Source of the DNA: a virus
Reading direction: 5' to 3' (one strand)
DNA: 64,000 bases
IMG/VR virus record: IMGVR_UViG_3300043444_000221
Location: 16,321 to 80,320 of that record
The position numbers were made by a program, and so were the translations under genes. Shown in pieces: positions 45,243 to 53,195 of this stretch (positions within the stretch are counted from its first letter, which is position 1; each line of letters begins with the position of its first letter). The notes beneath the pieces were generated by a model. That model was not told where the DNA came from. It made no database searches and was given only the letters and a program-made list of their open reading frames with translations.

Positions 45243-45651
45243 TGTCTTCTCCATAAATCTGCTTGAGGTCTTCTACGGTATCGCAAGGAATGTCAATTGA
45301 ACCTTCTTCACACTCTTCGCAGTTAGGGTCATAGTCACCGTCTTCTGTGGTGTCATAGCAGTCACATTGGCGGTAGGTCCAAGTAGGAATCTCTGTCCAT
45401 TCGTCTTCCCATGGATTCTCAGTAATGTAGTAATGAATGCGATTTACAAAATGCCAACCTGCCACAATGTAAGTGCCCTCGTCACCATCTACTTCAGTCC
45501 AGATGTGCTTAGGGTCTTGAGCCTTGACAAAATCTACCTCTTCACCATAAGTTTCAAAATGAATAAGGCTCTCGTCAGGATACTTACTAATAGTATTTTT
45601 GATTGGCTTGAATGTTTCTTCCCACCCACCATAGGTATAAAACTTAGACAT
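45223..45651 (-). CDS. Acidic zinc-binding-like protein of unknown function
   Basis: The 142-residue product has a Cys cluster near residues 96-125 (CDCYDTT, CEECEEG, PCDT) that could bind zinc, in a very acidic context. It begins in an 8-nt overlap (ATGTCTAA) with the previous stop. Confidence 0.65.
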   Translation of the reverse strand: MSKFYTYGGWEETFKPIKNTISKYPDESLIHFETYGEEVDFVKAQDPKHIWTEVDGDEGTYIVAGWHFVNRIHYYITENPWEDEWTEIPTWTYRQCDCYDTTEDGDYDPNCEECEEGSIDIPCDTVEDLKQIYGEDNADIVK

Positions 45652-45838
45652 CTAGGGTTACCTTCTTTCCATACTCTCTGATTACGTCTTCGAACTTATC
45701 TCCCTCAAGTTCTCCAACTTCTTCCATAATAGCATCAAACTCACCCTGTGTCAAGTTCTTGGTATCTAATACATATAGGGGAAAGTTGCTCTGGTGCTCC
45801 CACCAGTCTCCATTAACATTAGCAATATAAACAGTCAT
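45644..45838 (-). CDS. Small acidic protein of unknown function
   Basis: The 64-residue product has a beta-like start (TVYIANVNGDWWE) and an acidic helix. It is coupled by TAATG to its upstream neighbour and by the 8-nt overlap to the next. Confidence 0.6.
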   Translation of the reverse strand: MTVYIANVNGDWWEHQSNFPLYVLDTKNLTQGEFDAIMEEVGELEGDKFEDVIREYGKKVTLDV

Positions 45839-46026
45839 TAGCAGTCTCCGTTACTAGGAATCTTGTCTTCTGGTACACCCATCATAGATAGGATAGCTTG
45901 GCTTCTTCCAATGATGCCCTCAAGGAAATCACCATATGGGTCATTGATATCCAAAGCCTCTCGTTCTGGAATCAGTTCAGTGATATCAGCAATAAGATAA
46001 TCAATAATCTCCTGATTACTCGCCAT
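45838..46026 (-). CDS. Small helical protein of unknown function
   Basis: The 62-residue product starts MASNQEIIDYLIADITELI. The ATG at 46026 overlaps the end of the gene at 46016-46192 by 11 nt. The longer frame to 46050 is not needed. Confidence 0.6.
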   Translation of the reverse strand: MASNQEIIDYLIADITELIPEREALDINDPYGDFLEGIIGRSQAILSMMGVPEDKIPSNGDC

Positions 46027-46192
46027 CTTCATCCTCCTCATCAGACTCAAACTCTGCTACCTCAATGCTGTGGACAATGCCTGTGTGCGACCAGTCCTCA
46101 TACTCCCAGCCTTGCTTTTCTGCTTCCTCAACGCTATCAGCTTCAACCTCATAGCAATACTCAACAGTTACAGTTACTTCATAAGAACCCAT
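46016..46192 (-). CDS. Small acidic protein of unknown function
   Basis: The 58-residue product begins MGSYEVTVTVEYCYEVEA and ends in an acidic run. Both ends are coupled to real genes. It resembles the small repeat-like beta-alpha proteins that follow DUF932 genes in other phages, but no name is assigned. Confidence 0.6.
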   Translation of the reverse strand: MGSYEVTVTVEYCYEVEADSVEEAEKQGWEYEDWSHTGIVHSIEVAEFESDEEDEDGE

Positions 46193-46212
46193 TTATTTAT
46201 CCTAACTTTCTC

Positions 46213-46749
46213 TTAGAAATGGAAGTCTACAGGAACAAGATACCACTTTTTGGAACCCTTGTCAAGTTCTTCCAGCATATATTTCGGGGTAGTGGTGTAG
46301 TTATCCAAATCATAGAAATATGAATCTTGATTCCAATAACCATTTAGCATAGAGGCAGCAGACCTAACATAGTATGCTGTCATATCAAATCTATCCTCAT
46401 CTGATAGATTGCCATTGTTTTCAATAAAGGTATCAACAAGACTACTAAACTTATCTAGTTCTAGTCTTTCTCTGATACGCCCCATTTCTTCGCTACGAGC
46501 AGATAGAGAGCCTTGAAGAGTTTCCATAAACTTATCAGGATTATCAGCAAGTGAAACCACATCGTTGTGATTATCTTGGTATTGATTATTAGGATTACTA
46601 TTCCAACGCCCACCACCAACGACATACCAATCAGACCAGCCACCTAGTCCCTCACTTTCGGAATACATAGATTCAAACTTGTCTTTTACTTTATTGAAAG
46701 CCTCTTCTGCAGAATCAGCCTTTATTGCTATTTGTTGTAATACGTGCAT
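46213..46749 (-). CDS. Protein of unknown function
   Basis: The 178-residue product has a helical N-terminus (SAEEAFNKVKDKFE) and a Trp/Gly/Asn-rich middle (GGWSDWYVVGGGRW). The start follows AGAAAGG, and a full promoter (46809-46780) lies upstream. No family is recognised. Confidence 0.68.
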   Translation of the reverse strand: MHVLQQIAIKADSAEEAFNKVKDKFESMYSESEGLGGWSDWYVVGGGRWNSNPNNQYQDNHNDVVSLADNPDKFMETLQGSLSARSEEMGRIRERLELDKFSSLVDTFIENNGNLSDEDRFDMTAYYVRSAASMLNGYWNQDSYFYDLDNYTTTPKYMLEELDKGSKKWYLVPVDFHF

Positions 46750-47017
46750 TTGGGGTTGCCTTTCTACTTTGATACCTCAATTTTACACGCTGCCACTGAC
46801 ATTGTCAAATTGGGAAAAGAATCAGCGTGTCGTAATTACTTTTATATAGTTATTTATATAAGCTCAGATCCAGAATTTGGGAAATTTGTTACACAAACGT
46901 AATACAAAATACTTGACTAATAGTATAAAGTGTGGTCGACCACATTGCGATCAGTTTGTCAAGCTCAACACGATCCCTGGAGGGAGGGCAGTTTTACGTG
47001 TTGCCCAGCACGTTTTA
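46750..47017 (-). promoter_or_regulatory. Intergenic control module A (promoter, GCGTGTCG motif, GTCGAC element, RNA hairpin)
   Basis: Nothing coding is seen. In minus-strand order, it holds a hairpin GGGCA/TGCCC (47006-46986) 10 nt after the DUF932 stop, then TTGACA-N16-GTCGAC (46962-46935). Next are TTACGACACGC (46835-46825) and a promoter TTGACA (46809-46804)/TAAAAT (46785-46780), spacer 18, for the gene at 46749. Confidence 0.75.
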
Positions 47018-48031
47018 TTATGCGTTAGCCATTACGCCTTGCACAACTTTTAGCAGGCGATTCTTCTCTGCATTTATCATTGGGTCAAACCCACTTGCAC
47101 TTGCAAGAATTGATTCGTTAGAACCGCCACGAGCAGAACGATACCAATCCAAACGCTCAGTAAGTGCATTGAACGCACCCCAAGCAGTGCCAGCAATCAT
47201 GCCATTGTAAGTGCCAGTGTAAATGTCATTGATAACATCTACCTTGTTTTCCCACTTCTTGACAGCACCCTTAGTGTCCTTGTCAGGCTTAGGGTATGCA
47301 GACAGAATGATGTCATTGAACTGTTGTGCAGTTACTTCTTGCTGAATCATGGCGTGTGCCATCTTGTCGAATTCGTCCATGTATTTGTTAGCAAGACCAA
47401 GAGTCTCACGAGCAACCGCAATCTTACCCTCTGCAGTCTGAGTGTGACGAATCTTGAAACTTTGCTTAGGGCCTTTGCCACGAGAACCTAGAGCAAGGTT
47501 TAGAGTGTTAGCACATACAACACGAACAGGTGTGATAGACGCTTGAATAGCAATCGAACCGTCGTGTGATGTATTGATAAGAAGATAAGTCTTTACCTTA
47601 TCTGAAACGCCGTTAGGGTCAAGAACGGTTTCACGCTCAAGAGCAAGAGAACCGAAGACAACACGTCCGCCCTTGATAGAGCCAGCAGTCTCCCAACGTC
47701 CGCCACCGTCCAAGATGTTGTCACCGAATGAGAACAAATCTTCATTCTGCAAAACCTTGTAACGCTCACCAACAACGCCAAGAACGTCATTCTGTGAATT
47801 GTCAAATGGGTTAGTGCGAGTAACGAAGAAATAGTTCTTGTCACTTGCGAATGTGTCAGGAATCGAAACGTCCTCAAGACGAACATTCCAGTTGTCAAGG
47901 TGTGCCTTCTGCAACATTTCTGCAGTGGTTACTTCTTCAGTGAAGACCTCACCAAGACCATGCCAAGCAGGCTCACGAAGAGAAGCAAAAGCAGTCTCGC
48001 CGTTTGCACCTTGTTCTAGTAGATGTGCCAT
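47018..48031 (-). CDS. DUF932 family phage protein
   Basis: The 337-residue product begins MAHLLEQGANGETAFASLREPAWHGLG and contains VRVVCANTLNLAL, the blocks of the phage/plasmid-like DUF932 (TIGR03299) family. The family is common in actinophages; function is unsettled, with links to DNA-transaction regions. The ATG at 48031 follows GAAAGGA, so the 56-residue upstream extension is excluded. Confidence 0.87.
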   Translation of the reverse strand: MAHLLEQGANGETAFASLREPAWHGLGEVFTEEVTTAEMLQKAHLDNWNVRLEDVSIPDTFASDKNYFFVTRTNPFDNSQNDVLGVVGERYKVLQNEDLFSFGDNILDGGGRWETAGSIKGGRVVFGSLALERETVLDPNGVSDKVKTYLLINTSHDGSIAIQASITPVRVVCANTLNLALGSRGKGPKQSFKIRHTQTAEGKIAVARETLGLANKYMDEFDKMAHAMIQQEVTAQQFNDIILSAYPKPDKDTKGAVKKWENKVDVINDIYTGTYNGMIAGTAWGAFNALTERLDWYRSARGGSNESILASASGFDPMINAEKNRLLKVVQGVMANA

Positions 48032-48284
48032 GTGTGTATCCTTTCGTAGGGGTTTTTCTGATAAGACTATTATGGCAGATACCTCTGACAATGTCAAGTT
48101 ATATTGGGGAAAATGTTTGGGCGTGTCGTAACGTTTTCGTAACAAAGTTATCCACAAAGTTATCCACAGGGGGTCGACACATTTTCGATCAGATGTCAAA
48201 TATGGGGAATGAGCAGTTTACATGGACGTGCTCAGGTCCCTTAGCATGCAGGCAGAAAGAAAGGATAAAAGCCTGCAGTACCTC
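48032..48284 (-). promoter_or_regulatory. Intergenic control module B with paired DnaA boxes
   Basis: Nothing coding is seen. It holds the DUF932 promoter (TTGACA 48097-48092, CATAAT 48074-48069, 17-bp spacer), GGCGTGTCGTAAC at 48119, and two TTATCCACA boxes at 48148 and 48160. Further right are GTCGAC at 48173-48178 with TGTCAA at 48194 and the hairpin GAGCA/TGCTC at 48211-48233. A GCAGGC/GCCTGC hairpin follows the next gene's stop. Confidence 0.78.
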
Positions 48285-48482
48285 TTACTCTACGTTAACC
48301 CATTTCATTGCGGTACGTAGAAGATTGTCATAGTCCCCAGACATAGACTCATTCATATACTGTTCGACCTCGTCAGCTGAGGCTCCAGCTTTTCGAAGGG
48401 CCTTAGATACAGCTCCCATGATAGCGAATGCATTACCGTCAGTGCCAGTAAGTTTTACAGTTACAGTCTCATATTTACTCAT
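48285..48482 (-). CDS. Conserved small actinophage protein
   Basis: The 65-residue product matches a small protein I recognise from many actinophages: VKLTGTDGNAFAIMGAV, then ALRKAGAS, then SGDYDNLLRTAMKWV. The function is unknown. TAATG couples it to the upstream gene. Confidence 0.75.
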   Translation of the reverse strand: MSKYETVTVKLTGTDGNAFAIMGAVSKALRKAGASADEVEQYMNESMSGDYDNLLRTAMKWVNVE

Positions 48483-48673
48483 TAGATTATCTCCGTTAGG
48501 GTTTCGTTGTATTCTACATCATCAGGGTTAGAGAAGTCAAATCCCGAATCCTTATAGTCTTCCTCATCCTCGTATCCTTGAAGGACAAAGAACTTAGCCA
48601 TTGCTTCATCTTCACTAGTGGCCATAACGCTGTATGATTCACCTGTTAGGATTGTGTATTCCTGCTTTTCCAT
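48482..48673 (-). CDS. Small acidic protein of unknown function
   Basis: The 63-residue product has the look of a conserved small phage beta-alpha protein (SYSVMATSEDEAMAKFF). It is coupled on both sides by TAATG overlaps. Confidence 0.68.
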   Translation of the reverse strand: MEKQEYTILTGESYSVMATSEDEAMAKFFVLQGYEDEEDYKDSGFDFSNPDDVEYNETLTEII

Positions 48674-49191
48674 TACGCCATTACCTCTTCCTTTGAGAAC
48701 TCATTCAAGTATAGTTCAGGGGTAGGGAGTTTGTCAAGCGAGAACACAACCTTTTTACCACCATACTGTGAGATAAATAGTCTAGTTTGAAAATCAATTG
48801 TATAGACACCCTCGCACATCAAATCATCTTCAATAAAGTCAATCTGATTAGATAGGGGCACACGACCAGTTGAATAGGTTACCACCTTAAGAATGTCTGA
48901 ACCTGTATTTCTAGTTAGACTAGGATACATTACAGCAAACTTATCGCTGTTATCCATTGTCATCATTCCGTCAGGGGTAACGAATGGCTTGTACATCTCT
49001 TCCAACTCTGATTCAGTAGCGAAGTAGCATTTGAATAGTGCCTTCTCCAACTGTTCTACAACATTGTAGCCAGATAGGAATGATAGAATGTTTAGGCCCT
49101 GACCATCTGGATAGTGGTCCCATTGTCCATACTGTGCAACAACAGTCTGGCCGTTTGAATCAATTACCTGTGTAATACCTCTTGTACCCAT
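48673..49191 (-). CDS. Conserved phage protein (MGTRG family)
   Basis: The 172-residue product starts MGTRGITQVIDSNG and has VAQYGQWDHYPDGQG, a motif found in many phage proteins of unknown function. It may bind a small ligand. A promoter with the TGTCAGACCC spacer precedes it (49250-49221). Confidence 0.75.
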   Translation of the reverse strand: MGTRGITQVIDSNGQTVVAQYGQWDHYPDGQGLNILSFLSGYNVVEQLEKALFKCYFATESELEEMYKPFVTPDGMMTMDNSDKFAVMYPSLTRNTGSDILKVVTYSTGRVPLSNQIDFIEDDLMCEGVYTIDFQTRLFISQYGGKKVVFSLDKLPTPELYLNEFSKEEVMA

Positions 49192-49417
49192 TTCTTTCCT
49201 TCTTTCTCTTGATACCTACAATTATAGTATGAGGGTCTGACATTTGTCAAGTTATTCCTGGCGTGTCGTAAGCTTTTTCTTAAATGTTATCAATTTGTTA
49301 CATTTGGTCGACCCCATTTTTCACCAGATGTCAAGCTTGGTTCTGATCTTTTCCGAAGATCATTTTGACATTGGTGAAAGTGGTGAGCAGTTTCAACACT
49401 TGCTCAGGTGTTTCCCG
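49192..49417 (-). promoter_or_regulatory. Intergenic control module C
   Basis: Nothing coding is seen. It holds promoter TTGACA (49250-49245)/TATAAT (49226-49221) with TGTCAGACCC between them, GGCGTGTCGTAAG at 49259, GTCGAC at 49307-49312 with TGTCAA at 49329, and the 6-bp hairpin TGAGCA/TGCTCA at 49384-49406. Confidence 0.78.
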
Positions 49418-49597
49418 TTACTTCCCAACAAGGAAGAAACTTGATGCTGACTTTCGCTTCTGCTTTACGGGAATGTTCTTGGTCTGATTGGTAGCACCAA
49501 TAAACTTTCCATCTGCCGTGCGAACAACAGCCTTGTAGATTTCACCAGACTTGGTGTTCCACTTCTCAGTTGCGATTACAATCTTCTTTCGTGCCAT
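49418..49597 (-). CDS. Small basic protein of unknown function
   Basis: The 59-residue product is basic (MARKKIVIATEKW, KQKRKSASS). The ATG follows GAAAAGGAAAAAG. Basic charge and size suggest nucleic-acid binding, but no family is recognised. A conserved hairpin lies 12 nt after its stop. Confidence 0.62.
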   Translation of the reverse strand: MARKKIVIATEKWNTKSGEIYKAVVRTADGKFIGATNQTKNIPVKQKRKSASSFFLVGK

Positions 49598-49632
49598 TTC
49601 TTTTTCCTTTTCGTTGTTGGGTTTATTAGGGT

Positions 49633-49656
49633 GAGCAGTTTAGCCTTGACTTACTC
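49633..49656 (-). ncRNA. Conserved 3' hairpin (copy d)
   Basis: On the minus strand, TGAGTA and TGCTCA pair with one U-G wobble, with the conserved AAAC at the end of the loop. It lies 16 nt after the stop of the gene at 49672 and before the leader of the small basic protein gene. Confidence 0.6.
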
Positions 49657-49671
49657 AGGTCAGGGTTCTCG

Positions 49672-50118
49672 TTAGAGAAGTTCCATTACGGAGTTGTAAG
49701 TGGAAGCATTTACTTCCTCTTGCTGTGTCATCTTTAGAACCTTTAGGTTCTTCTTGAGCAAGTCCAACTTGGTGGTGTAGTCCCTACCAAAGTAAGTCTT
49801 CTCATTTGGTCGCTGTGGTTCTTCAGGTCGCTTAGGGAAACCAAGTGCCTCAGTATCAAACTCAACAGACACGCCATTGTAGCGGTAGTTGCCTGTTACA
49901 CGAACAAGTGAGCCGTTCTCAGTTCCAATGTTGCTTGGGTCAGATAGTGCCTTGATAGCGTGAGCAATAACATCTTTCTCATACTGCTTTACATCAAGTT
50001 CATACTGCTTGCGAAGTCCAGAGTAGTTCTCAATGTCCTGCTCTACCTTTGCGATTTGTGCCTCAACCTCTGCGATTAGTGAAGCGGTTGGGATTTTGAC
50101 GGATAGCGATTTTGCCAT
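49672..50118 (-). CDS. Coiled-coil protein of unknown function
   Basis: The 148-residue product is helical, with a coiled coil in residues about 15-50 (AEVEAQIAKVEQDIENYSG) and again near the end. The middle has a Pro-rich stretch. A promoter-like CATAAT with TGTCAGACCCC lies upstream. Function is unknown. Confidence 0.7.
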   Translation of the reverse strand: MAKSLSVKIPTASLIAEVEAQIAKVEQDIENYSGLRKQYELDVKQYEKDVIAHAIKALSDPSNIGTENGSLVRVTGNYRYNGVSVEFDTEALGFPKRPEEPQRPNEKTYFGRDYTTKLDLLKKNLKVLKMTQQEEVNASTYNSVMELL

Positions 50119-50222
50119 TTTTTCTTCCTTCTTTCTTTTGGGTTGTATCTATTATGCCATTGGGGTCTGACATTTTACACCTTGCGGTGGGGTAGTTTAG
50201 AGTGATACCCAGCACATTGTCA
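50119..50222 (-). promoter_or_regulatory. Intergenic region E: promoter and hairpin
   Basis: It holds CATAAT (50156-50151) with TGTCAGACCCC and a weak -35 (TGTAAA, 50179-50174), and the hairpin GGGTA/TACCC (50190-50210), 12 nt after the stop at 50223. No GTCGAC element is present. Confidence 0.65.
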
Positions 50223-50375
50223 TTACGCCTTGTAAGTAGTCCAGCGAGGCTGTCCATTTACATTGAGGCGAACACGCACCGAGCCAGATGCGTTAGGCAC
50301 GATTTCCTCAATCACGCCTGTAACCTTGCTCTTGAGAGTAGTGAAAGTGTCACCAATCTTGTAAGTTGCGGTCAT
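50223..50375 (-). CDS. Small SH3-like/regulatory protein of unknown function
   Basis: The 50-residue product is a single beta-rich domain (YKIGDTFTTLKSKVTGVIEEIV, VRVRLNVNGQPRWTTY). GGAAAGGAAGC precedes ATG 50375, ruling out the frame to 50447. It resembles small SH3-like phage proteins. Confidence 0.65.
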   Translation of the reverse strand: MTATYKIGDTFTTLKSKVTGVIEEIVPNASGSVRVRLNVNGQPRWTTYKA

Positions 50376-50676
50376 TTTGCTTCCTTTCCATTTTGTCTTC
50401 ATACCAACTTTTGTTGATAATACTATTGTAGTGGATACCTCTGACATTTGTCAAGTCTATTTGATAACATTTCGGTAACAACTATTTACTTTTTGTCTGC
50501 TGATTTCCAACTGATACTATTATGGCATAGCCTACTGACAAAAGCAAATCCGACACGCCGTAAAATCTGGGAAATTTATAACGAAATCATAACGACACGC
50601 CGTAATTTGACAAATCACAAAAAATGTGTCGACCACAGATCGTGCCAGTTGTCAAGCTGACACGCCGTGGTTTTAT
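50376..50676 (-). promoter_or_regulatory. Intergenic control module F (two promoter-like units)
   Basis: Nothing coding is seen. It has a promoter-like TTGACA (50454-50449)/TACAAT (50429-50424, long 19-bp spacer) with TGTCAGAGG, a second CATAAT near 50518, three CGACACGCC motifs (50551, 50594, 50659), and TTGACA-N16-GTCGAC (50655-50628). Confidence 0.7.
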
Positions 50677-51393
50677 TTATTTCTTAGTTGCACTGAACAG
50701 AATGTCATTGCGATTAAATACACATTGCGAACAGGCAACACATGCACTACCCTTTTCACTAATTAGTTTAATCTTCTTAGCATTTTCGGGGCATGGAATT
50801 GCAGCCTTCTCTTGAATGTTTGCAAAGTCTAACTTACCTTCTGCAAAAGTCTTAGCAAGGTATGCAAGTTTTACATCATGCTTCTTCTTGAGTTGAATAC
50901 CTAGTGAGCGGTTTGCACTATCAGTACTAAAATAAAGTGATAGGTTAGTAATTCCCATTAGTGGTTCAACAGCGAATTCTGAACGGGTATAAGCCCAGAA
51001 TTGAGTATCTGCATGATTAAGAATTACATCCTTCCATGCCAATACATAAGTCTCATTAAAGAAATCACCATCCCAGTGGATACGGAATAGTTTTTCTGCA
51101 TTACGCTTTTCACAGTCCTTCTTGAATGAAACGATCATCTCATCCAATAGGTTATACATTGTTAGATAATCAGCGTCTTTGAGTTGTTCCCAATTGGATA
51201 GCAATACATTCTTTACGCCTTTATAGACTTTTTCGAGTTTTCCTGCATAACAGACGCTCTCACATACAGTGGTCGCACCAGGGCACGAGTAAGCCTTTCC
51301 ACTAGGTAATCCAAAAGTGTTTGCGATTGTTGGGGTTTTTCCATTTGGGGAGACTGCATTAGTGACTTTCCTATCTTTGCTACGGGTTAGCAT
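50677..51393 (-). CDS. GP88-type phage protein
   Basis: The 238-residue product contains CPGATTVCESVCYAG (three Cys near 38-48) and a second cluster CVACSQC near the C-terminus, as in mycobacteriophage gp88-like (PF17338) proteins. The cysteines could hold an Fe-S cluster. FRIHWDGDFFNETYV is a conserved-looking block. Function is not established. Confidence 0.82.
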   Translation of the reverse strand: MLTRSKDRKVTNAVSPNGKTPTIANTFGLPSGKAYSCPGATTVCESVCYAGKLEKVYKGVKNVLLSNWEQLKDADYLTMYNLLDEMIVSFKKDCEKRNAEKLFRIHWDGDFFNETYVLAWKDVILNHADTQFWAYTRSEFAVEPLMGITNLSLYFSTDSANRSLGIQLKKKHDVKLAYLAKTFAEGKLDFANIQEKAAIPCPENAKKIKLISEKGSACVACSQCVFNRNDILFSATKK

Positions 51394-51423
51394 AGTTGTC
51401 CTTTCTTTCTTTAAACTATTTTA

Positions 51424-51711
51424 TCAGTAATCTTCATCTATGTCAAGCCATGCGTCAAGGTGGTGAGCCTCAATAATTGCATAGGCAGGTGCCTCAAGGC
51501 TGCCACGCCATGATACGCCTTCGGGCAGGGGAATCATACGGGAGCCTTCATCTTCATTGTAAGCGTTAATAGCTTCAATACATACAGGTACCATAGATAG
51601 CGGTACAGGTGGATAGTGGTTGCCTCTAAGGTGCATACCAATTGCATCTTCTAGTGTTAGATTAGGGAATAGGTCTGAATCAGCCAATTCCATTGCCATG
51701 TTGCTTCCCAT
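51424..51711 (-). CDS. Small protein of unknown function
   Basis: The 95-residue product is acidic with a conserved-looking Pro-rich middle (NHYPPVPLSMVPVCIEAI). TAATG couples it to the basic gene upstream. An in-frame ATG lies four codons further in. Confidence 0.65.
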   Translation of the reverse strand: MGSNMAMELADSDLFPNLTLEDAIGMHLRGNHYPPVPLSMVPVCIEAINAYNEDEGSRMIPLPEGVSWRGSLEAPAYAIIEAHHLDAWLDIDEDY

Positions 51712-51893
51712 TAGTTTCCTTCTTTCATTTGTTCAATAATAGCATGGTGGATAGCACTTTGTCTAGTCCTTTGACGGCGTGTCCTTTTATCAAGGTGAGT
51801 GCCACTAGCATTAGACTTTCTAATCTCTCGCATACCCTCAGCATAGGCAGGGTTAGCGGTTGGCTTATACTTATTAGTCCTATCTTTCTTCAT
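51711..51893 (-). CDS. Small basic protein common in phages
   Basis: The 60-residue basic product (MKKDRTNKYKPTANPAYAEGM, RTRRQRTRQSA) resembles a small family found in many actinophages. TAGCAT (51905-51900) lies 6 nt before the ATG with TTGACA 17 bp upstream, so it too is leaderless. Confidence 0.7.
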   Translation of the reverse strand: MKKDRTNKYKPTANPAYAEGMREIRKSNASGTHLDKRTRRQRTRQSAIHHAIIEQMKEGN

Positions 51894-52029
51894 ACCCTAA
51901 TGCTAGCACAATTTGGGGGAAGTGTCAAGCCCATCTTAATTAAGATACGTAAATGTTACCAAAATGTTACATTTGTCGGCACCTGTGGATAACTCTGTGG
52001 ATAAGTACAGAGCATCCCAGGCGATCCGC
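51894..52029 (-). promoter_or_regulatory. Module H: promoter and paired DnaA boxes
   Basis: It contains TTGACA (51928-51923), 17 bp, TAGCAT (51905-51900), and two inverted DnaA boxes TGTGGATAA starting at 51984 and 51996, 12 bp apart. Nothing coding is seen. Confidence 0.78.
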
Positions 52030-52122
52030 TTACAGTTTGTTTTTTAGTTTGTTTATTTCGTTAGCTTGCATCACGTTAAGAGTTACAGACATTGCAAACA
52101 GTACAGAAAGAGTTAGCATCAT
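52030..52122 (-). CDS. Tiny membrane peptide
   Basis: The 30-residue product is hydrophobic (MMLTLSVLFAMSVTLNVMQ) followed by a polar tail. A GGAGG site precedes its ATG, within the end of the upstream gene. One transmembrane helix is likely. Confidence 0.6.
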   Translation of the reverse strand: MMLTLSVLFAMSVTLNVMQANEINKLKNKL

Positions 52123-52323
52123 TTATTTTCCTCCACTCTTTCCGTCACGAGAGAACCATCTAGTGTGCATCTTTCCACTTGGCTCCATTAGATTATAAGT
52201 TGCGAACTCTTTCGCATCTCCAACATCAACACACTTCTGAAAAGTCTCTACTGCAGAGAGTGCATCTGAAAAATTATGTGATGACATTAGTTTTCCGTCA
52301 TATGAAATAGTTAGTTGGTACAT
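52123..52323 (-). CDS. Small protein of unknown function
   Basis: The 66-residue product has a beta-alpha start (LTISYDGKLMSSHNF) and a basic end. Its stop directly abuts the next ATG, and TAATG couples it upstream. Confidence 0.62.
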   Translation of the reverse strand: MYQLTISYDGKLMSSHNFSDALSAVETFQKCVDVGDAKEFATYNLMEPSGKMHTRWFSRDGKSGGK

Positions 52324-52508
52324 TACTCTTCACCTCCGATTTCTGCGAATACTGCGTCAATAAACTTCTGGTAGTTGAAATTAGGATTGTCTGCCTCAAA
52401 CATTTCAGCAAACTCATCAGCAATTTCTGACAAGACAAGAAAGTCAATTTCATCTACATAGTTGTTTAGGATTTGTGCGGTTGCTACATAGTCTTTACGG
52501 GTCATCAT
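52323..52508 (-). CDS. Conserved small helical phage protein
   Basis: The 61-residue product (MMTRKDYVATAQILNNYV, FAEMFEADNPNF) resembles a helical phage protein I recognise from several phage groups. It has no assigned function. A CATT-like box and a TGTCAGACC copy lie upstream, inside the end of the next small ORF. Confidence 0.68.
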   Translation of the reverse strand: MMTRKDYVATAQILNNYVDEIDFLVLSEIADEFAEMFEADNPNFNYQKFIDAVFAEIGGEE

Positions 52509-52541
52509 TTTATTTTCTATCCTTTTCGTTTGTTTGTATTA

Positions 52542-52649
52542 TTAGTTTAGTGTATTGGTCTGACATTTACAAGCATTGACTATCAGCGTGTCGCCAAGCT
52601 TCTCAACACTTGCGAGGGTATTGCATGAATCACAGATAAAAATTTCCAT
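52542..52649 (-). CDS. Tiny zinc-ribbon-like peptide
   Basis: The 35-residue product has CDSC and CKC pairs, enough to bind one zinc. It starts one base after the upstream stop and contains the downstream promoter in its 3' end. The GCGACACGC motif also lies within it. The call rests on position and the Cys pairs. Confidence 0.5.
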   Translation of the reverse strand: MEIFICDSCNTLASVEKLGDTLIVNACKCQTNTLN

Positions 52650-52650
52650 G

Positions 52651-52848
52651 TTAGTTAGTCCTAACTGCGATAGTGCGATACTTGTAACCAATTCCATAGT
52701 TTGGACGGATAGTTACAAGATACGCCTCTGCGTCTGAGTAGAAAACATCATCACGCTTTTCTGCGTATTCAATAGTGCCCTCAAGAGTGCGAGAGCGGTA
52801 GTAGGTTCCCTTTAGGGCTTCTTCGATTGTATAGACATTTGCTGACAT
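52651..52848 (-). CDS. Small protein common in phages
   Basis: The 65-residue product (YTIEEALKGTYYRSRTLEGTI, DAEAYLVTIRPNYG) resembles a conserved actinophage small protein. Function is unknown. A TATAAT with TGTCAGACCCC lies upstream (52869-52885). Confidence 0.68.
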   Translation of the reverse strand: MSANVYTIEEALKGTYYRSRTLEGTIEYAEKRDDVFYSDAEAYLVTIRPNYGIGYKYRTIAVRTN

Positions 52849-52898
52849 TAGTTGTCACCTTTCTTTAGTAGTTTAATTATACAACAGGGGTCTGACAT

Positions 52899-53195
52899 TT
52901 ACATCATTGAGTAAGTGTCTTGGTGAGCAACACACTCACCAATTTCACCATTTAGGTGATAGTGGGTATCTAAGCCCATTTCAATTTCTTTTCCGTTATC
53001 AAAAGTGATACGGACAGCGTGGGCATTGTGCCCGTGAATCTTAGTTACAACACCACTAGCAATTGGCTTAGTGTAGAACATCTTACGGGCTAGAAAAGAA
53101 CCATTAGGCTTTTCTGAACCTTCAATTTTCTTGCTACCTGCACGATTGTAGATAGCGATTGTTGAACCTAGTTCAATAGTGCGAAACTTTTTCAT
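52899..53195 (-). CDS. Protein of unknown function
   Basis: The 98-residue product is beta-rich with several His (KIHGHNAHAVRITF, LDTHYHLNG). It starts behind GGAGAACT; the frame to 53213 is not used. It may be a small SH3-like or cupin-like domain. Confidence 0.65.
   Translation of the reverse strand: MKKFRTIELGSTIAIYNRAGSKKIEGSEKPNGSFLARKMFYTKPIASGVVTKIHGHNAHAVRITFDNGKEIEMGLDTHYHLNGEIGECVAHQDTYSMM

Noticed and set aside
45898-46323. Plus-strand ORF of 141 residues in the minus array
   Set aside because: It is the shadow of three coupled minus-strand genes and has no promoter or ribosome site.
48032-48199. 56-residue extension of the DUF932 protein
   Set aside because: It runs through the promoter, GCGTGTCG motif and DnaA boxes; family members begin at the MAHLLE-like start.
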